Translations under genes and position numbers: made by a program
In this document: one piece after another, positions 27,900 to 38,788 of the stretch
How the letters are laid out: each line of letters begins with the position of its first letter
How positions within the stretch are numbered: the stretch's first letter is position 1
NCBI GenBank assembly: GCA_943787725.1
Contig: CALSNM010000006.1
Span: 54,300 to 118,299 of the forward strand
Length of the DNA: 64,000 nt
Reading direction: 5' to 3'
From: an uncultured Flavobacteriales bacterium
Lineage (GTDB): Bacteria > Bacteroidota > Bacteroidia > Flavobacteriales_D > Parvicellaceae
Notes under the pieces: generated by a model
Told to the model about the DNA's origin: nothing
The model's database searches: none
Seen by the model: only the letters and a program-made list of their open reading frames with translations

Positions 27900-29138
27900 A
27901 TGATAAAATTTGAAAAATTTACCTTAGATAATGGATTAAGAGTATTGGTACATCAAGATATAACTACTCCAATTGCAGCGTTTAATATTTTATATGATGT
28001 AGGGGCTAGAGATGAAGATGAGAGCAGAACAGGTTTTGCTCATTTATTTGAACACCTCATGTTTGGAGGGTCGGCAAATATTCCAAATTTTGATAGTCCA
28101 TTGCAAAATGCGGGAGGCAGCAGTAATGCGTTTACTTCGAATGATGTGACGAATTATTATGATACACTCCCGGTTCAAAACCTAGAAACTGCATTTTGGT
28201 TAGAATCAGACCGGCTAAATCAATTAGCTTTTACCGATAAAAGCCTAGAAGTTCAACGGAGTGTTGTGATTGAAGAGTTTAAACAAAACTATTTGAATCA
28301 ACCTTATGGTGATGTTTGGCTGTTATTAAGGCCATTGGCTTATAAGAATCATCCATACAAGTGGGCTACTATTGGTAAGGAAATCCAGCACATTGAAGAT
28401 GCCACAATGGAGGATGTAAAAACATTTTTTTACAAACATTATACACCTCAAAATGGTATCTTATGCGTTGCAGGGGACGTAACTGTCGAGCAAGTAAAAG
28501 AACTTTCTCAAAAATGGTTCGGACCAATTAAGCCTAAGGAAAACTATAGCAGAGAATTGCCTGTTGAGCCCAAACAGACAGAATTACGAAAGCTAGAGGT
28601 AGAGCGGGATGTTCCAAGCGATGCTTTATACATGACTTTTCATATGGCAAGTCGAATGGATAAAAGGTTTTATTTGGCCGATATGTTGTCTGATGTTTTA
28701 TCTAGAGGAAAATCTTCTCGATTTACAAAACGATTAGTTTTGGAAAAACATTTGTTTACGGAGCTAGATGCATTTATCACGGGTAGTTCTGATGCAGGTT
28801 TATTTGTAGTAAGTGGTAAGCCTATGGAAGGGATTTCATTAGAGAAAGCATATGCAGAAGTTCGCTTAGAGCTTGAAATTTTACAAAAAGAATTAATTTC
28901 AGAGTATGAACTTCAAAAAATCAAAAATAAAATGGAGTCAATTAATGTTTTTGGAGAAATGAGTATTTTAAACAAAGCAATGAACTTATGTTCGTTTGAA
29001 TTACTAGGAGATGCAGGAATGATAAATCAGCAAATGGATAATTATATAAATATAACACCAAAAGATTTACGGGAAGAGGCAAAGGAAATTTTTAAAGAAG
29101 AAAACAGTAGTGTGTTATTTTATAAAGCAAAGAAATAA
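27900..29138 (+). CDS. M16 family zinc peptidase, catalytic subunit
   Basis: The protein has 412 residues and no signal peptide. The inverted zinc motif HLFEH lies at 48-52 (ligands His48, His52; catalytic Glu51), and the third ligand is Glu125 or Glu126 in VVIEEFKQN. NNAFTSND-type substrate loop is present as GGSSNAFTSNDVTNYY. The gene overlaps the next one by a single base (TAATG), so the two M16 subunits are translationally coupled and probably form an alpha/beta heterodimer like mitochondrial processing peptidase. The substrate is not known. Confidence 0.9.
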   Translation: MIKFEKFTLDNGLRVLVHQDITTPIAAFNILYDVGARDEDESRTGFAHLFEHLMFGGSANIPNFDSPLQNAGGSSNAFTSNDVTNYYDTLPVQNLETAFWLESDRLNQLAFTDKSLEVQRSVVIEEFKQNYLNQPYGDVWLLLRPLAYKNHPYKWATIGKEIQHIEDATMEDVKTFFYKHYTPQNGILCVAGDVTVEQVKELSQKWFGPIKPKENYSRELPVEPKQTELRKLEVERDVPSDALYMTFHMASRMDKRFYLADMLSDVLSRGKSSRFTKRLVLEKHLFTELDAFITGSSDAGLFVVSGKPMEGISLEKAYAEVRLELEILQKELISEYELQKIKNKMESINVFGEMSILNKAMNLCSFELLGDAGMINQQMDNYINITPKDLREEAKEIFKEENSSVLFYKAKK

Positions 29139-30409
29139 TGTTGGATAGAGTTACAGCACCAGAGACAAAGGAAACAGAAAAGGTTTCTTACATCGAACCT
29201 GAAGTTAGAACATTAAGTAATGGAATGAAAATTCTAGGGTTTAATATTGGAAGCCAGGAAGTTATTCAATTGGAATTCAATTTTCATTCAGGTTCTAAAT
29301 ACCAAGAGAAAAGTTTAACTGCTAGATATGTGAGTAAAATGATAGGGGAGGCTTCATCTGATTATGTCTCTGGAGAAATAATGGATAAGATTGATTATTA
29401 TGGGGCTTTTCTGCAGTCTGACTCTGATAGAGATATGTCTCATGTTACTTTGTTTACTATTCAAAAACAATTAAACCATATATTGCCAGTTTTTGCTGAA
29501 GCACTTTTGAACCCTACTTTTCCCGAGAGAGAATTAAACATCCACTTAAAAAATGGTAAGCAAAATTTTAAAGTCGAAAATGAAAAGGTGGGCTACAGGT
29601 GTCGACAGCTTTTTACAGAATTACTATTTAAAAACCATGCTTACGGGAAGTTTGCTGATGAAACTGCATATGATGAGCTAAGTGCATCTATGCTAGTTGA
29701 TTATTATAAAAAAATGTATTCTGCAAGTAATGGATTAATTTTAGTTGCAGGAAAATTTGATGATTCTTTATACAGTCAGCTTGAAAAAGAATTTGGGGCA
29801 ATTCCTATTGGTAAAAACAAAAGAAACTCCCAAAAACTGATATCTTCTAAGGCAGAAAAAGTTTATGAAGAAAAGCCAGGAGCAATTCAATCAGGGATTA
29901 GAATCGGCAGAGTATTGAATGTAAAATATGGTTCAAATGAGTTTTTTAAACTGCAAATTATAAACACGGTTTTGGGTGGTTACTTCGGGTCACGTCTCAT
30001 GTCTAATATTAGAGAGGATAAAGGATATACTTATGGAATTGGTTCTGCAATTGTCTCAATGGAAGATGCAATATTCTTTTTTATTTCTGCAGAAGTTGGA
30101 GCAGATGTAACTAATGAAACTTTGCAAGAGGTGTATCTTGAATTGAATAGATTGTGCGATGAATTGGTGCCTAAGGAAGAATTGGTGATGGTTAAAAATT
30201 ATATGCTGGGGTCTATGTTAAAAAGCTCCGATGGACCTTTTTCAATGGCGGATAAATATAAAACGGTCTATTTTAAAGGTGAAGATTTAAGTTTTTACGA
30301 TCGCTACATTTCAATGATAAATAATGTGACATCAGAGGAATTACTTATTGTTGCTAAAAAATATTTTAATCCGAAGGAAATGTTGGAAGTTGTTGTTGGT
30401 AAAAAGTAA
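29138..30409 (+). CDS. M16 family peptidase-like, non-catalytic subunit
   Basis: The protein has 423 residues. It aligns with M16 peptidases but lacks the HxxEH site: the corresponding region reads FHSGSKYQEKSLTARYVSKM, so it cannot bind the catalytic zinc. The conserved Arg/Tyr region of the C-terminal half is kept as IREDKGYTYGIGSAI. This pattern is that of a non-catalytic partner that supplies substrate-binding residues to the active subunit encoded immediately upstream. Start ATG at 29138 is fixed by the TAATG overlap. Confidence 0.88.
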   Translation: MLDRVTAPETKETEKVSYIEPEVRTLSNGMKILGFNIGSQEVIQLEFNFHSGSKYQEKSLTARYVSKMIGEASSDYVSGEIMDKIDYYGAFLQSDSDRDMSHVTLFTIQKQLNHILPVFAEALLNPTFPERELNIHLKNGKQNFKVENEKVGYRCRQLFTELLFKNHAYGKFADETAYDELSASMLVDYYKKMYSASNGLILVAGKFDDSLYSQLEKEFGAIPIGKNKRNSQKLISSKAEKVYEEKPGAIQSGIRIGRVLNVKYGSNEFFKLQIINTVLGGYFGSRLMSNIREDKGYTYGIGSAIVSMEDAIFFFISAEVGADVTNETLQEVYLELNRLCDELVPKEELVMVKNYMLGSMLKSSDGPFSMADKYKTVYFKGEDLSFYDRYISMINNVTSEELLIVAKKYFNPKEMLEVVVGKK

Positions 30410-30536
30410 TTAGAGCTTCGAAGAATCTTTTAGAATCAAAAGTAGATTAATACATAACATATCCTCTATAACTACGTTATAGGATTCACAAATTGTTTTG
30501 AGAATAGAAAAACATATTCATAAAAGAGGTGCCGGA

Positions 30537-32570
30537 ATGAAAGAGTTAAAATGTTTTATTTCGGTAATTTTCTTTCTAGCGGTTTCATTAATGTCTTTTG
30601 GGCAGGTTGCCTCTCCTGAATTAAAGTGCCTTTCCATTAATGCTGCTGGTGATGTAATTGTTACTTGGATTCCAGCTAGCGACCCTTCAGGCGTTTTTGT
30701 GGAGTATAGAGTTTATGCAGATAATGGAGGAGGTTTTATTCAAGTAGGAACGGAATCTGTATTGGGTGTGAATTCTTTTAATCACCTGGGTGCAAATGCG
30801 AATGTTAACTCAATAGAATACGTTGTAACGAGTTTCTCTACTACTGAATCTGTATCGCAAGATACGCTATTAACTATTTTTTTATCGGTTAATAACCCAG
30901 GAGATGGGACGGCTTTACTGAATTGGAATAGAATGTCAACCCCAGCATTAATGACTGCAAACAGCTGGTATATGATTTACCAGGAATACCCCTTGAATGT
31001 ATGGACATTAATTGATTCTACTCAGCACGGAGTTGAAAGTTATCGGGATACGATAACGATATGCAGTGAAACAATAAATTACAGAATTGAGCTAGCAGAT
31101 AATTCTGGATGTAATTCAGTGTCTAATATTGATGGTGATATACTTCAAGATTTGATGCCTCCAGATGCCCCCGTTATAGATTGGGTTACAGTTGATACAG
31201 CTACGGGTAATGCTATAATTAACTGGACTGAAAGTAATGCGATTGATGCTTCTGGCTATATAATTTTAGAATTTATATCTGGTGGTTGGATAATTATAGA
31301 TACGGTTTACGGATATACCAATACGAATTATGCCAACACAAATTCTTTCGTTGATTTTCAGTCAGAGAATTATGGCGTAGCTGCTTTTGATAGTTGTTCG
31401 AATACGAGTCCAATGGGGGTGCCTCAGAATTCTATTTACGCATCTACATCTTTGGATGTTTGTGAAAAAGAAGTCACTATTACTTGGAATGCCTATCAAA
31501 ATTGGAATACAGGAGTGCTTCGATATGAAGTATATGCATCCGATGGAGGAGCATATTCTCTAATTAGCTCATTAGGGAGTTCAGAAACATCTTATGTTCA
31601 TTCTGGAGTACTTGCTAATACATTGTATTGCTACATAATAAGAGCTGTTAATGTAGGGGAGACATCTAGTTCTATTTCTAATAAAGTGTGTAGATTTGTA
31701 AACCAACCACCCTCACCTCAATTTGCTTATCTGCAAACAGCTACCGTGGTTAGCGAAGACGAAATAGAGGTTCGTTTTCATCCTGATGTTTCAGCAATTG
31801 TTAATTCTTATGCATTAGAGAGGACTGATAATTTAGCCAATCCGTTTGATGTTGTTTCTGTATCTACAGGAGGTGGAGATCCAATTGTTTTTGCTGATTA
31901 TGATGTAACTACTGATAATCAAAGTTACTACTATCAAGTTGTATTGGAAGATAGTTGTGGTAGAAGTTCCTTGATTTCTAATGTAGGAAAGTCAATGCTA
32001 TTGACCGTTAACGAAAATAAAACAACTTTAGTTAATCTTTTGCAATGGACTAAATACGAAAATTGGGATGGAAGTATTATGGAATATAGGATTTATCGTT
32101 CCGTAAATGGAGTGTACGCTGCAGTCCCAATTGCAACGGTTCCCTCTAATCAATCATTTTATCAAGATAACATAGAAGCCTTGGTAACGAGCAAAATTAG
32201 CGGTGAATTTTGTTATTATATAGAAGCCGTCGAAAATAGCAATAATTATGGAATCGCAGAAACTAGTTTATCGAATAGAAGTTGCGTGAATCATGTACCT
32301 ATTGTTTACGTTCCCAATGGGCTTTTCCTAGGAGGTATAAACAATACTTGGAAGCCCGTAGTAAGTTTAATAGATTTTAGTTCTTACGATCTCAAAGTGG
32401 TTGGAAGGCGAGGCCATATTATTTTTAGTTCCTCCGATGCAAACCAAGAGTGGGATGGAAAATATAATGGAGAGTATGTTCCAATTGATGTTTATGTTTA
32501 CCAATTAACCTTTGTCGATGCGGAAGGTCAGTTCTACGAATTCAGTGGTCATATTACTGTGGTGAGGTAG
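30537..32570 (+). CDS. secreted fibronectin-III-like protein with type B T9SS sorting domain
   Basis: The ATG at 30537 starts a clear signal peptide (MKELKCFISVIFFLAVSLMS); a TTG at 30498 is an upstream alternative. The mature protein has 677 residues in all and contains about five fibronectin type III-like repeats, recognisable from ITWNAYQNWNTGVLRYEVYA and LLQWTKYENWDGSIMEYRIY. The C-terminal 70 residues (YVPNGLFLGGINNTWKP, WDGKYNGEYVPIDVYVYQLT, GHITVVR) are the gliding-motility-type (type B) sorting signal for the type IX secretion system, so the product is expected at the cell surface. It is convergent with the next, giant gene. Confidence 0.85.
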   Translation: MKELKCFISVIFFLAVSLMSFGQVASPELKCLSINAAGDVIVTWIPASDPSGVFVEYRVYADNGGGFIQVGTESVLGVNSFNHLGANANVNSIEYVVTSFSTTESVSQDTLLTIFLSVNNPGDGTALLNWNRMSTPALMTANSWYMIYQEYPLNVWTLIDSTQHGVESYRDTITICSETINYRIELADNSGCNSVSNIDGDILQDLMPPDAPVIDWVTVDTATGNAIINWTESNAIDASGYIILEFISGGWIIIDTVYGYTNTNYANTNSFVDFQSENYGVAAFDSCSNTSPMGVPQNSIYASTSLDVCEKEVTITWNAYQNWNTGVLRYEVYASDGGAYSLISSLGSSETSYVHSGVLANTLYCYIIRAVNVGETSSSISNKVCRFVNQPPSPQFAYLQTATVVSEDEIEVRFHPDVSAIVNSYALERTDNLANPFDVVSVSTGGGDPIVFADYDVTTDNQSYYYQVVLEDSCGRSSLISNVGKSMLLTVNENKTTLVNLLQWTKYENWDGSIMEYRIYRSVNGVYAAVPIATVPSNQSFYQDNIEALVTSKISGEFCYYIEAVENSNNYGIAETSLSNRSCVNHVPIVYVPNGLFLGGINNTWKPVVSLIDFSSYDLKVVGRRGHIIFSSSDANQEWDGKYNGEYVPIDVYVYQLTFVDAEGQFYEFSGHITVVR

Positions 32571-32653
32571 TTAATTATATAAGTTTGCCAATTTATGGTA
32601 GTGCTCTTTCAAGAAAAACAATTAAGGTGCTTTTTGGAGTATACATTGTGAGA

Positions 32654-35600
32654 CTATCTAAAAATAGCTACCGATCCCGACCTTTTAATCCCATTAATTT
32701 CAATAACGAAGAAGTAAGTTCCTTCCGGCACGGGTAGGCCAACATTTGTGTATCCGTCCCATTTAGTGTTTCCTCCGGTCGAAATAAAAATTATCTGCCC
32801 CCATCGATTGTATATTTTCAGGTCTGAACATTCATTTAATTTCCCAGAAACCTCCACGGCAAAAATATCGTTTTCTCCATCTCCATTAGGAGTAAAGACG
32901 TTTGGAATAAAAATATCAAAGTAATCATCAAAATCTAAGGCAGTTCCAGAAAATGTAGCATAGTCAATACATCCATTTGTGTTGGTTACGGTTAAAGCTG
33001 CTGTAAAATCTTCTCCGTAAGGGAAAGCTTGACTTGGGTTTTCATCAGTGGTGGTTTCACCATCTCCAAATAGCCAATCAAAGCTAAGGCCATCAATAGA
33101 TGTGTTGGTGAACTTTACAACTACACCATCGCAACCGGCTTCAATTTCAGAAGTGAAAGAGGCACTAGGAACAGTCAATACAGTAATTATTACCGAATCT
33201 TGATCAGAACAACCTTGCACATCAGAAACAGAGACATAGTAGGTTATATCTTCCTGTGCAGTAGAGAAAGGATTTGCAATGTTTGGATTTGACAAATAGG
33301 TGCTTGGTGTCCAGGAATAAATGCTTCCAATTGATCCAAAAACATCCATTTGTACGCTGTCTTCTAGGCAAATAGTTTGGTCAGATATGGCTTCAATAAT
33401 AAAAACACCGACAATAACCGAATCTACATTTAGACAGGTGTTGGAATCCGTAACAGTTACAATAAATTCCATAGTAGTATCAGGTGTTGCATTTGGATTA
33501 AAAATTAGATTATCATTTAAAAATGATTCATTGCTCCAGTTGTAAAATTCTCCTCCAGTAGCGGTTAATTGAGTAGTATCTCCAATGCATATATCGACAT
33601 TGTTTCCGGCACTCACAGCAGGAATAGGGTTGATAATTACAGAAACTGTATCAGAGTTAATACATCCATTAACATCGGTTCCGGTTACAATATACTCCAT
33701 GGTGTCATTTATCGAAACTGTTGGGTTGAAGCTCGTATCATTTGAAAGTCCAGTTTCTGGAGTCCATAAATAGCTGGTTCCACCAGTGACTAGCAATTGA
33801 GTAGTGTCTCCAATGCAAATTTGAATGTCACTTCCTGCGCTAATATTTGGAAGGTTGTTGATAGTTACAATAACCGTATCGGTATCAGTACATCCGTTTA
33901 AGTCTGTAATTAATACTACATAATTTGTTGTTATAATTGAATTTGCCCAAGGATTTGCAATATTAGGATCACTTAAACCAATGATAGGCGCCCAAACATA
34001 GGTGTCGCCGCCTGTAGCATTTAATTGTGCAGAATCACCCATACAAATCGTAACATCTTCTATAGCATCACCAATAGGTAATTCGTTAACTGTAACCACA
34101 ATAGAATCTGAATGAATACATCCGTTAGTATCGGTTACAGTTACAATGTATTCTGTGGTTATTATTGGAAACGCTTGTGTAATGTCATTTAATGGATTGG
34201 ATAAGCTATCCGTGGGTGACCAACTATAGTTTAAACCACCAGTTGCTGTCAAGGTGGTTGTGTCTCCAAAACAAATAGCAACATCATTTCCTGCAAAAGC
34301 ACTTGGTAAAGGATTTACGATTACGGAAACAGTATCAGAATTTGCACAACCATTTATGTCTATAGCATTAACTATGTATTCCGTTGTGTCCGTCGGAAAT
34401 GCCATAGGATTGGGAATTGTGTCGTCAGTTAAGCTAATGCTCGGTGTCCACAAATAATCCAGTCCTCCGGTGGCTAGCAGTTGTGCTGAATCATCAATGC
34501 AGATTTGCACATCATTTCCAGCATCAATAGTAGGAAGTAAATTTACATTTACGATAACAGAATCCAAGCCAGAACAGGTGTCGTTTGTTGTTATAACATA
34601 AAATGTAGTGGTTACGGATGGAAATACATTGGGGTTTGAAACGGAGGGGTCCACGATTAAATTTGCTGGAGTCCAAGCATAAGTCGTTCCGCTGATTCCA
34701 GTAGGGTTTCCTCCGATAACTACTGAGTCACCAAAACAAATGGTTGTATCGCCGCCAGCATCAGTTGGCACATTTTGATTTACAAACACAGTCATCGTAT
34801 CTGTTAATGTACATAAATTAATATCAGTTACGGTCAGTATATAAGCTATTGTGTCGGAAGGAGTGGAAATAGGAGTGTAAATATTAGGATCAGATAATCC
34901 GGCTATTGGAGTCCATACTGGTATGTCAATTCCGGAGCCATTTAATTGGATGTCATCTCCCGGGCAAACCCACAAATCCTCTCCTGCATCAACGATCGGT
35001 AATGTATTTACAGTTACAATTACAGAGTCGGCATCAGCACATCCTAAAGCATTTGTTCCAGTTACAATGTATTCTGTAGTGTTGCTCGGGAATACAAAAG
35101 GGTTTGAAATATTTACATCCGTAACTGAATCAGTAGGGGTCCAAATATAAGCTACTGCCCCCGAAGCGTTTAATTGTATAGAGTCACCTTCACAAATAGA
35201 AACATCTATTCCAGCATCAACAGTCGTAAGGGAATTAATAGTCACAGTAACTTGAGCTGTATCTCTACAAGCTCCTGTAGCTCCATAAACAAAATAGGTT
35301 TCCGTTGTATTTGGAAAAGCAATAGGGTTTGAGAGAGATGAGTCAGTCAAGAAGATTGCTGGCTCCCAAGCATACGTAGTTGCTCCAGAAGCTGATAGGT
35401 TGGCAGAATCTCCAAGACATATGGTTGTATCATTGCTAACAGAAAGAGTGAATGCTGGTTCTATACTTACTTCCATAGTATCAGTTGAAGAGCATCCAAA
35501 TCCATCTGTCAATGTCAAAAGGTATTCAGTTGTTGCCGCAGGAGAGGCAAATGGATTTAATATGGTTGGATCACTAAGGTCGGTTATAGGTGTCCAAGAG

Positions 35601-38600
35601 GTTATTCCCACAGCAGATGAGCCATTTAGTTGAACACTATCACCAAAACAAATTGATGTGTCAACTCCAGCGTCAACAAAAGGCAATAGATTAACAGATA
35701 CAATTACAGAGTCGGCATCAGCACATCCTAAAGGATTTGTTCCAGTTACAATGTATTCTGCAGTGTTGCTCGGGAATACGAAAGGATTTGAAATATTTAC
35801 ATCCGTAACTGAATCAGTAGGGGTCCAAATATAAGCTACAGCGCCCGAAGCGTTTAATTGTATAGAGTCACCTTCACAAATAGAAACATCTATTCCAGCA
35901 TCAACAGTCGTAAGGGAATTAATCGTCACAGTAACTTGAGATGTATCTCTACAAGCTCCTGTAGCTCCATAAACAAAATAGGTTTCCGTTGTATTTGGAA
36001 AAGCAATAGGATTTGAGAGAGATGAGTCAGTCAAGAAGATTGCTGGCTCCCAAGCATACGTAGTTGCTCCAGAAGCTGATAGGTTCGCAGAATCTCCAAG
36101 ACATATGGTTGTATCATTGCTAATAGAAAGAGTGAATGCTGGTTCTATACTTACTTCCATGGTATCAGTTGAAGAGCATCCAAATCCATCTGTCAATGTC
36201 AAAAGGTATTCAGTTGTTGCCGCAGGAGAGGCAAATGGATTTAATATGGTTGGATCACTAAGGTCGGTTACAGGTGTCCAAGAGGTTATTCCCACAGCAG
36301 ATGAGCCATTTAGTTGAACACTATCACCAAAACAAATTGATGTGTCAACTCCAGCGTCAACAAAAGGCAATAGATTAACAGATACAATTACAGAGTCGGC
36401 ATCAGCGCATCCTAAAGGATTTGTTCCAGTTACAATGTATTCTGCAGTGTTGCTCGGGAATACGAAAGGGTTTGAAATATTTACATCCGTAATTGAATCA
36501 GCAGGGGTCCAAATATAAGCTGCTGCGCCCGAAGCATTTAATTGTATAGAGTCACCTTCGCAAATAGAAACATCTACTCCAGCATCAACAGTTGTGAGGG
36601 CAGTAACTGTAACTATGATTTCCGCTGTATCATTGCAAGATCCTGTTGCTCCATAGACAAAATATGTTTCAGTTGCAGCGGGACATGTAATAGGACTAGA
36701 TAGAGTTGAGTCATTTACTGTGGGTTCCCAAGCATATGTAGTTGCTCCAGAAGCTGATAAATTAGCACAATCTCCAAGACATATAGTGGTGTCATTACTC
36801 GTGTTTAATGTAAATGCTTGGTCGACATTTACGTTGATTGTATCGGTTATACTACAGCCTAATCCATCTACCAATGTCAATAAATATTCAGTCGAAACAA
36901 TTGGTGAGGCAAATGGATTTAGTACAGTGGCATTACTTAGTGCACTAGTTGGGGACCAGGTTGTTGCTCCAATTGATGAAGAACCGTTTAATTGAACACT
37001 GTCTCCAGAACAGATAGAGGTGTCCGCTCCTGCACTGACAAAAGGAATGTTAACATTTACCGTGACACTGTCCAGTGCAAAACAACCTCCTCCAATATCA
37101 ATTAAAATAAAGTATTTTGTTGTGTCAGTTGGAAAGACACCTGGTGTTAATGTTGTTCCATTAATCACGTTTACGCTAGGTGTCCAGCTTGTTGTAAAGC
37201 CAGGCAGCGCATCTGTTGTTGCAACAATGTTTGCTGTATCTCCATAGCAAATCGTGGTGTCAAGTCCTGCATCAGTGCTAGGGGCAATGGTCACTGTAAT
37301 GTCCTCCGTGATAGGGTCAGATAGACAGCCAAATTGATTTTCTGCAATTAGAGATATGGTTCCTGTGCCTGGAGATATCCATTGAATGTCAATGGAACTG
37401 CCATTATTGGCGACGATATTTCCTCCTGTAATAGTCCAATTGTAACTAGTATTTGGAATGTTTTGTGTTGTATATGTCTCTGTGGAAAACTGACAAACGA
37501 CTGGGTCCCCTGTTATTGATGTCGGCGGGGCAACGGAGTTTACTGTAATTTGATAGACGGAGTTTGTCGTTTTTGGCGGACAACCATTATCTATAACAGA
37601 AACTTGAAACTGATACGGTAAACTTTGAGCTTGCCCGCAAGCTGTTGTCCAACAAAACTCTGTTGATACAGTATCTAAACCAGTTACAGGCTGATTTATA
37701 GTTGCGTTGGGGTTAACTAAATTTATATCGAATACCGTTCCGCTCGCTATCAAGGTCAGACTATCTCCATTTGGATCGTTATAGCCAAAATCAAAACATA
37801 AAGTTTCTCCTTCCTCTATAGTGAATTGATCATTGGTAGTACCCGCTGCTGGGTCAATATTTGGCGCAGGATTTAGCGGGCAAGATAATACCAGAACTTG
37901 TAAATCTCTTCTAGTAACACCAATTAAATTGCCATTTCGATATTCTTTAATTTCTACGGCAATTACATAATCTCCAGTAGCTGGAGGATAATAGGTTGTA
38001 AGGCCTGTTGAAGCATTAATGTTAGTATAGCCTCCAGTTCCAAATGGCTGAAAAAGACTGTATCCGAGCGCATAAGTAACTGTATTAATTGTCCAATCAA
38101 GAGATCCTGGCGGTCCGGGAGCGGCGTTGGCAGATGATGAAGCCTGGGCATCATAAGGTTGAACAAAACTGAATACTAACATGTCTCCGTCGGGGTCAAT
38201 TGCAGAGTTCAACAATGTGGTGGTGTCTCCCGCACATAAAAAGGGAACGGGGTCATCTGTAAATACGGGCGAACTATTTTCCAATAAAGGTGGTGAAATG
38301 TAGGCATGAAATGACATAGATTCGTCAGGAATAAGGTTTACAATTGTTCCATTACGACAACATCTCTCGTAAAAAATGTGATAACCCGAAAAATTCAAAG
38401 GAAGGTCTATAAGACCTTCATAGACAGCTTTGTCGATGCAAGTCCCTGTTCCGATAGTACATCCATTTGGGATGTTTGGATCTATCCTTTCAACTAGAAC
38501 CAAATCCATATTTACACTTGCAACGAAGCTTTTGACTGGCCCACCACCCAAAGGAGAGTTTTGTAAATCATGCTCATACACACCAATATCTGCAATTGTT

Positions 38601-38788
38601 TGTTCTGGTCCACTTTGAAAGTTACTCGGAGGAGCACAATCAGTATAAGTGGTTAATATGATTTTATAGCGATAGTTTCCTCCAAATTGGCCAATATATT
38701 CATACCCTAAATTACCTCCAATTAGATGTGAAGCATAAGCTTTACCCGAGAATAATGTAAAAGCAATTATGATTAAAGCATATTTCAT
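32654..38788 (-). CDS. giant repetitive surface protein with type B T9SS sorting domain
   Basis: The protein has 2044 residues: a signal peptide (1-19), an N-terminal module beginning ASHLIGGNLGYEYIGQ with ERCCRNGTI (about 20-320), then roughly twenty repeats of about 75 residues. Each repeat opens with an Ala-Gly-Asx pair, ICxGD and WtP and closes with GC..sDsv.V, the look of Ig/PKD-like beta modules. A PKD domain (FDWLFGDGETTTDENP) precedes the type B sorting domain (IFIPNVFTPNGDGENDIF, IYNRWGQIIF, GTYFFVIEING). Two repeat triplets are near-identical at DNA level. It overlaps the upstream gene by one base (TAATG). Expected role: adhesion or matrix on the cell surface after type IX export. 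Confidence 0.9.
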   Translation of the reverse strand: MKYALIIIAFTLFSGKAYASHLIGGNLGYEYIGQFGGNYRYKIILTTYTDCAPPSNFQSGPEQTIADIGVYEHDLQNSPLGGGPVKSFVASVNMDLVLVERIDPNIPNGCTIGTGTCIDKAVYEGLIDLPLNFSGYHIFYERCCRNGTIVNLIPDESMSFHAYISPPLLENSSPVFTDDPVPFLCAGDTTTLLNSAIDPDGDMLVFSFVQPYDAQASSSANAAPGPPGSLDWTINTVTYALGYSLFQPFGTGGYTNINASTGLTTYYPPATGDYVIAVEIKEYRNGNLIGVTRRDLQVLVLSCPLNPAPNIDPAAGTTNDQFTIEEGETLCFDFGYNDPNGDSLTLIASGTVFDINLVNPNATINQPVTGLDTVSTEFCWTTACGQAQSLPYQFQVSVIDNGCPPKTTNSVYQITVNSVAPPTSITGDPVVCQFSTETYTTQNIPNTSYNWTITGGNIVANNGSSIDIQWISPGTGTISLIAENQFGCLSDPITEDITVTIAPSTDAGLDTTICYGDTANIVATTDALPGFTTSWTPSVNVINGTTLTPGVFPTDTTKYFILIDIGGGCFALDSVTVNVNIPFVSAGADTSICSGDSVQLNGSSSIGATTWSPTSALSNATVLNPFASPIVSTEYLLTLVDGLGCSITDTINVNVDQAFTLNTSNDTTICLGDCANLSASGATTYAWEPTVNDSTLSSPITCPAATETYFVYGATGSCNDTAEIIVTVTALTTVDAGVDVSICEGDSIQLNASGAAAYIWTPADSITDVNISNPFVFPSNTAEYIVTGTNPLGCADADSVIVSVNLLPFVDAGVDTSICFGDSVQLNGSSAVGITSWTPVTDLSDPTILNPFASPAATTEYLLTLTDGFGCSSTDTMEVSIEPAFTLSISNDTTICLGDSANLSASGATTYAWEPAIFLTDSSLSNPIAFPNTTETYFVYGATGACRDTSQVTVTINSLTTVDAGIDVSICEGDSIQLNASGAVAYIWTPTDSVTDVNISNPFVFPSNTAEYIVTGTNPLGCADADSVIVSVNLLPFVDAGVDTSICFGDSVQLNGSSAVGITSWTPITDLSDPTILNPFASPAATTEYLLTLTDGFGCSSTDTMEVSIEPAFTLSVSNDTTICLGDSANLSASGATTYAWEPAIFLTDSSLSNPIAFPNTTETYFVYGATGACRDTAQVTVTINSLTTVDAGIDVSICEGDSIQLNASGAVAYIWTPTDSVTDVNISNPFVFPSNTTEYIVTGTNALGCADADSVIVTVNTLPIVDAGEDLWVCPGDDIQLNGSGIDIPVWTPIAGLSDPNIYTPISTPSDTIAYILTVTDINLCTLTDTMTVFVNQNVPTDAGGDTTICFGDSVVIGGNPTGISGTTYAWTPANLIVDPSVSNPNVFPSVTTTFYVITTNDTCSGLDSVIVNVNLLPTIDAGNDVQICIDDSAQLLATGGLDYLWTPSISLTDDTIPNPMAFPTDTTEYIVNAIDINGCANSDTVSVIVNPLPSAFAGNDVAICFGDTTTLTATGGLNYSWSPTDSLSNPLNDITQAFPIITTEYIVTVTDTNGCIHSDSIVVTVNELPIGDAIEDVTICMGDSAQLNATGGDTYVWAPIIGLSDPNIANPWANSIITTNYVVLITDLNGCTDTDTVIVTINNLPNISAGSDIQICIGDTTQLLVTGGTSYLWTPETGLSNDTSFNPTVSINDTMEYIVTGTDVNGCINSDTVSVIINPIPAVSAGNNVDICIGDTTQLTATGGEFYNWSNESFLNDNLIFNPNATPDTTMEFIVTVTDSNTCLNVDSVIVGVFIIEAISDQTICLEDSVQMDVFGSIGSIYSWTPSTYLSNPNIANPFSTAQEDITYYVSVSDVQGCSDQDSVIITVLTVPSASFTSEIEAGCDGVVVKFTNTSIDGLSFDWLFGDGETTTDENPSQAFPYGEDFTAALTVTNTNGCIDYATFSGTALDFDDYFDIFIPNVFTPNGDGENDIFAVEVSGKLNECSDLKIYNRWGQIIFISTGGNTKWDGYTNVGLPVPEGTYFFVIEINGIKRSGSVAIFR
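35022..36600. repeat. 684-bp tandem repeat inside the giant surface-protein gene
   Basis: The same sequence, starting acagagtcggcatcagc, recurs at 35022, 35706 and 36390, spacings of 684 and 684 bp. Each unit is three Ig-like modules (228 residues). The first two copies differ by only scattered substitutions, and the third is close for about 210 bp before diverging. The exact unit multiple of 3 keeps the frame. Confidence 0.9.

Noticed and set aside
35022..36600. CRISPR-like direct repeats
   Set aside because: The repeats are 684 bp, coding and in frame, without short repeat-spacer structure or cas genes.
33321..38618. Several plus-strand open frames of 60-92 codons opposite the giant surface gene
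   Set aside because: They recur with the module period of the minus-strand gene and carry no family signature; they are shadows of its repetitive codons.
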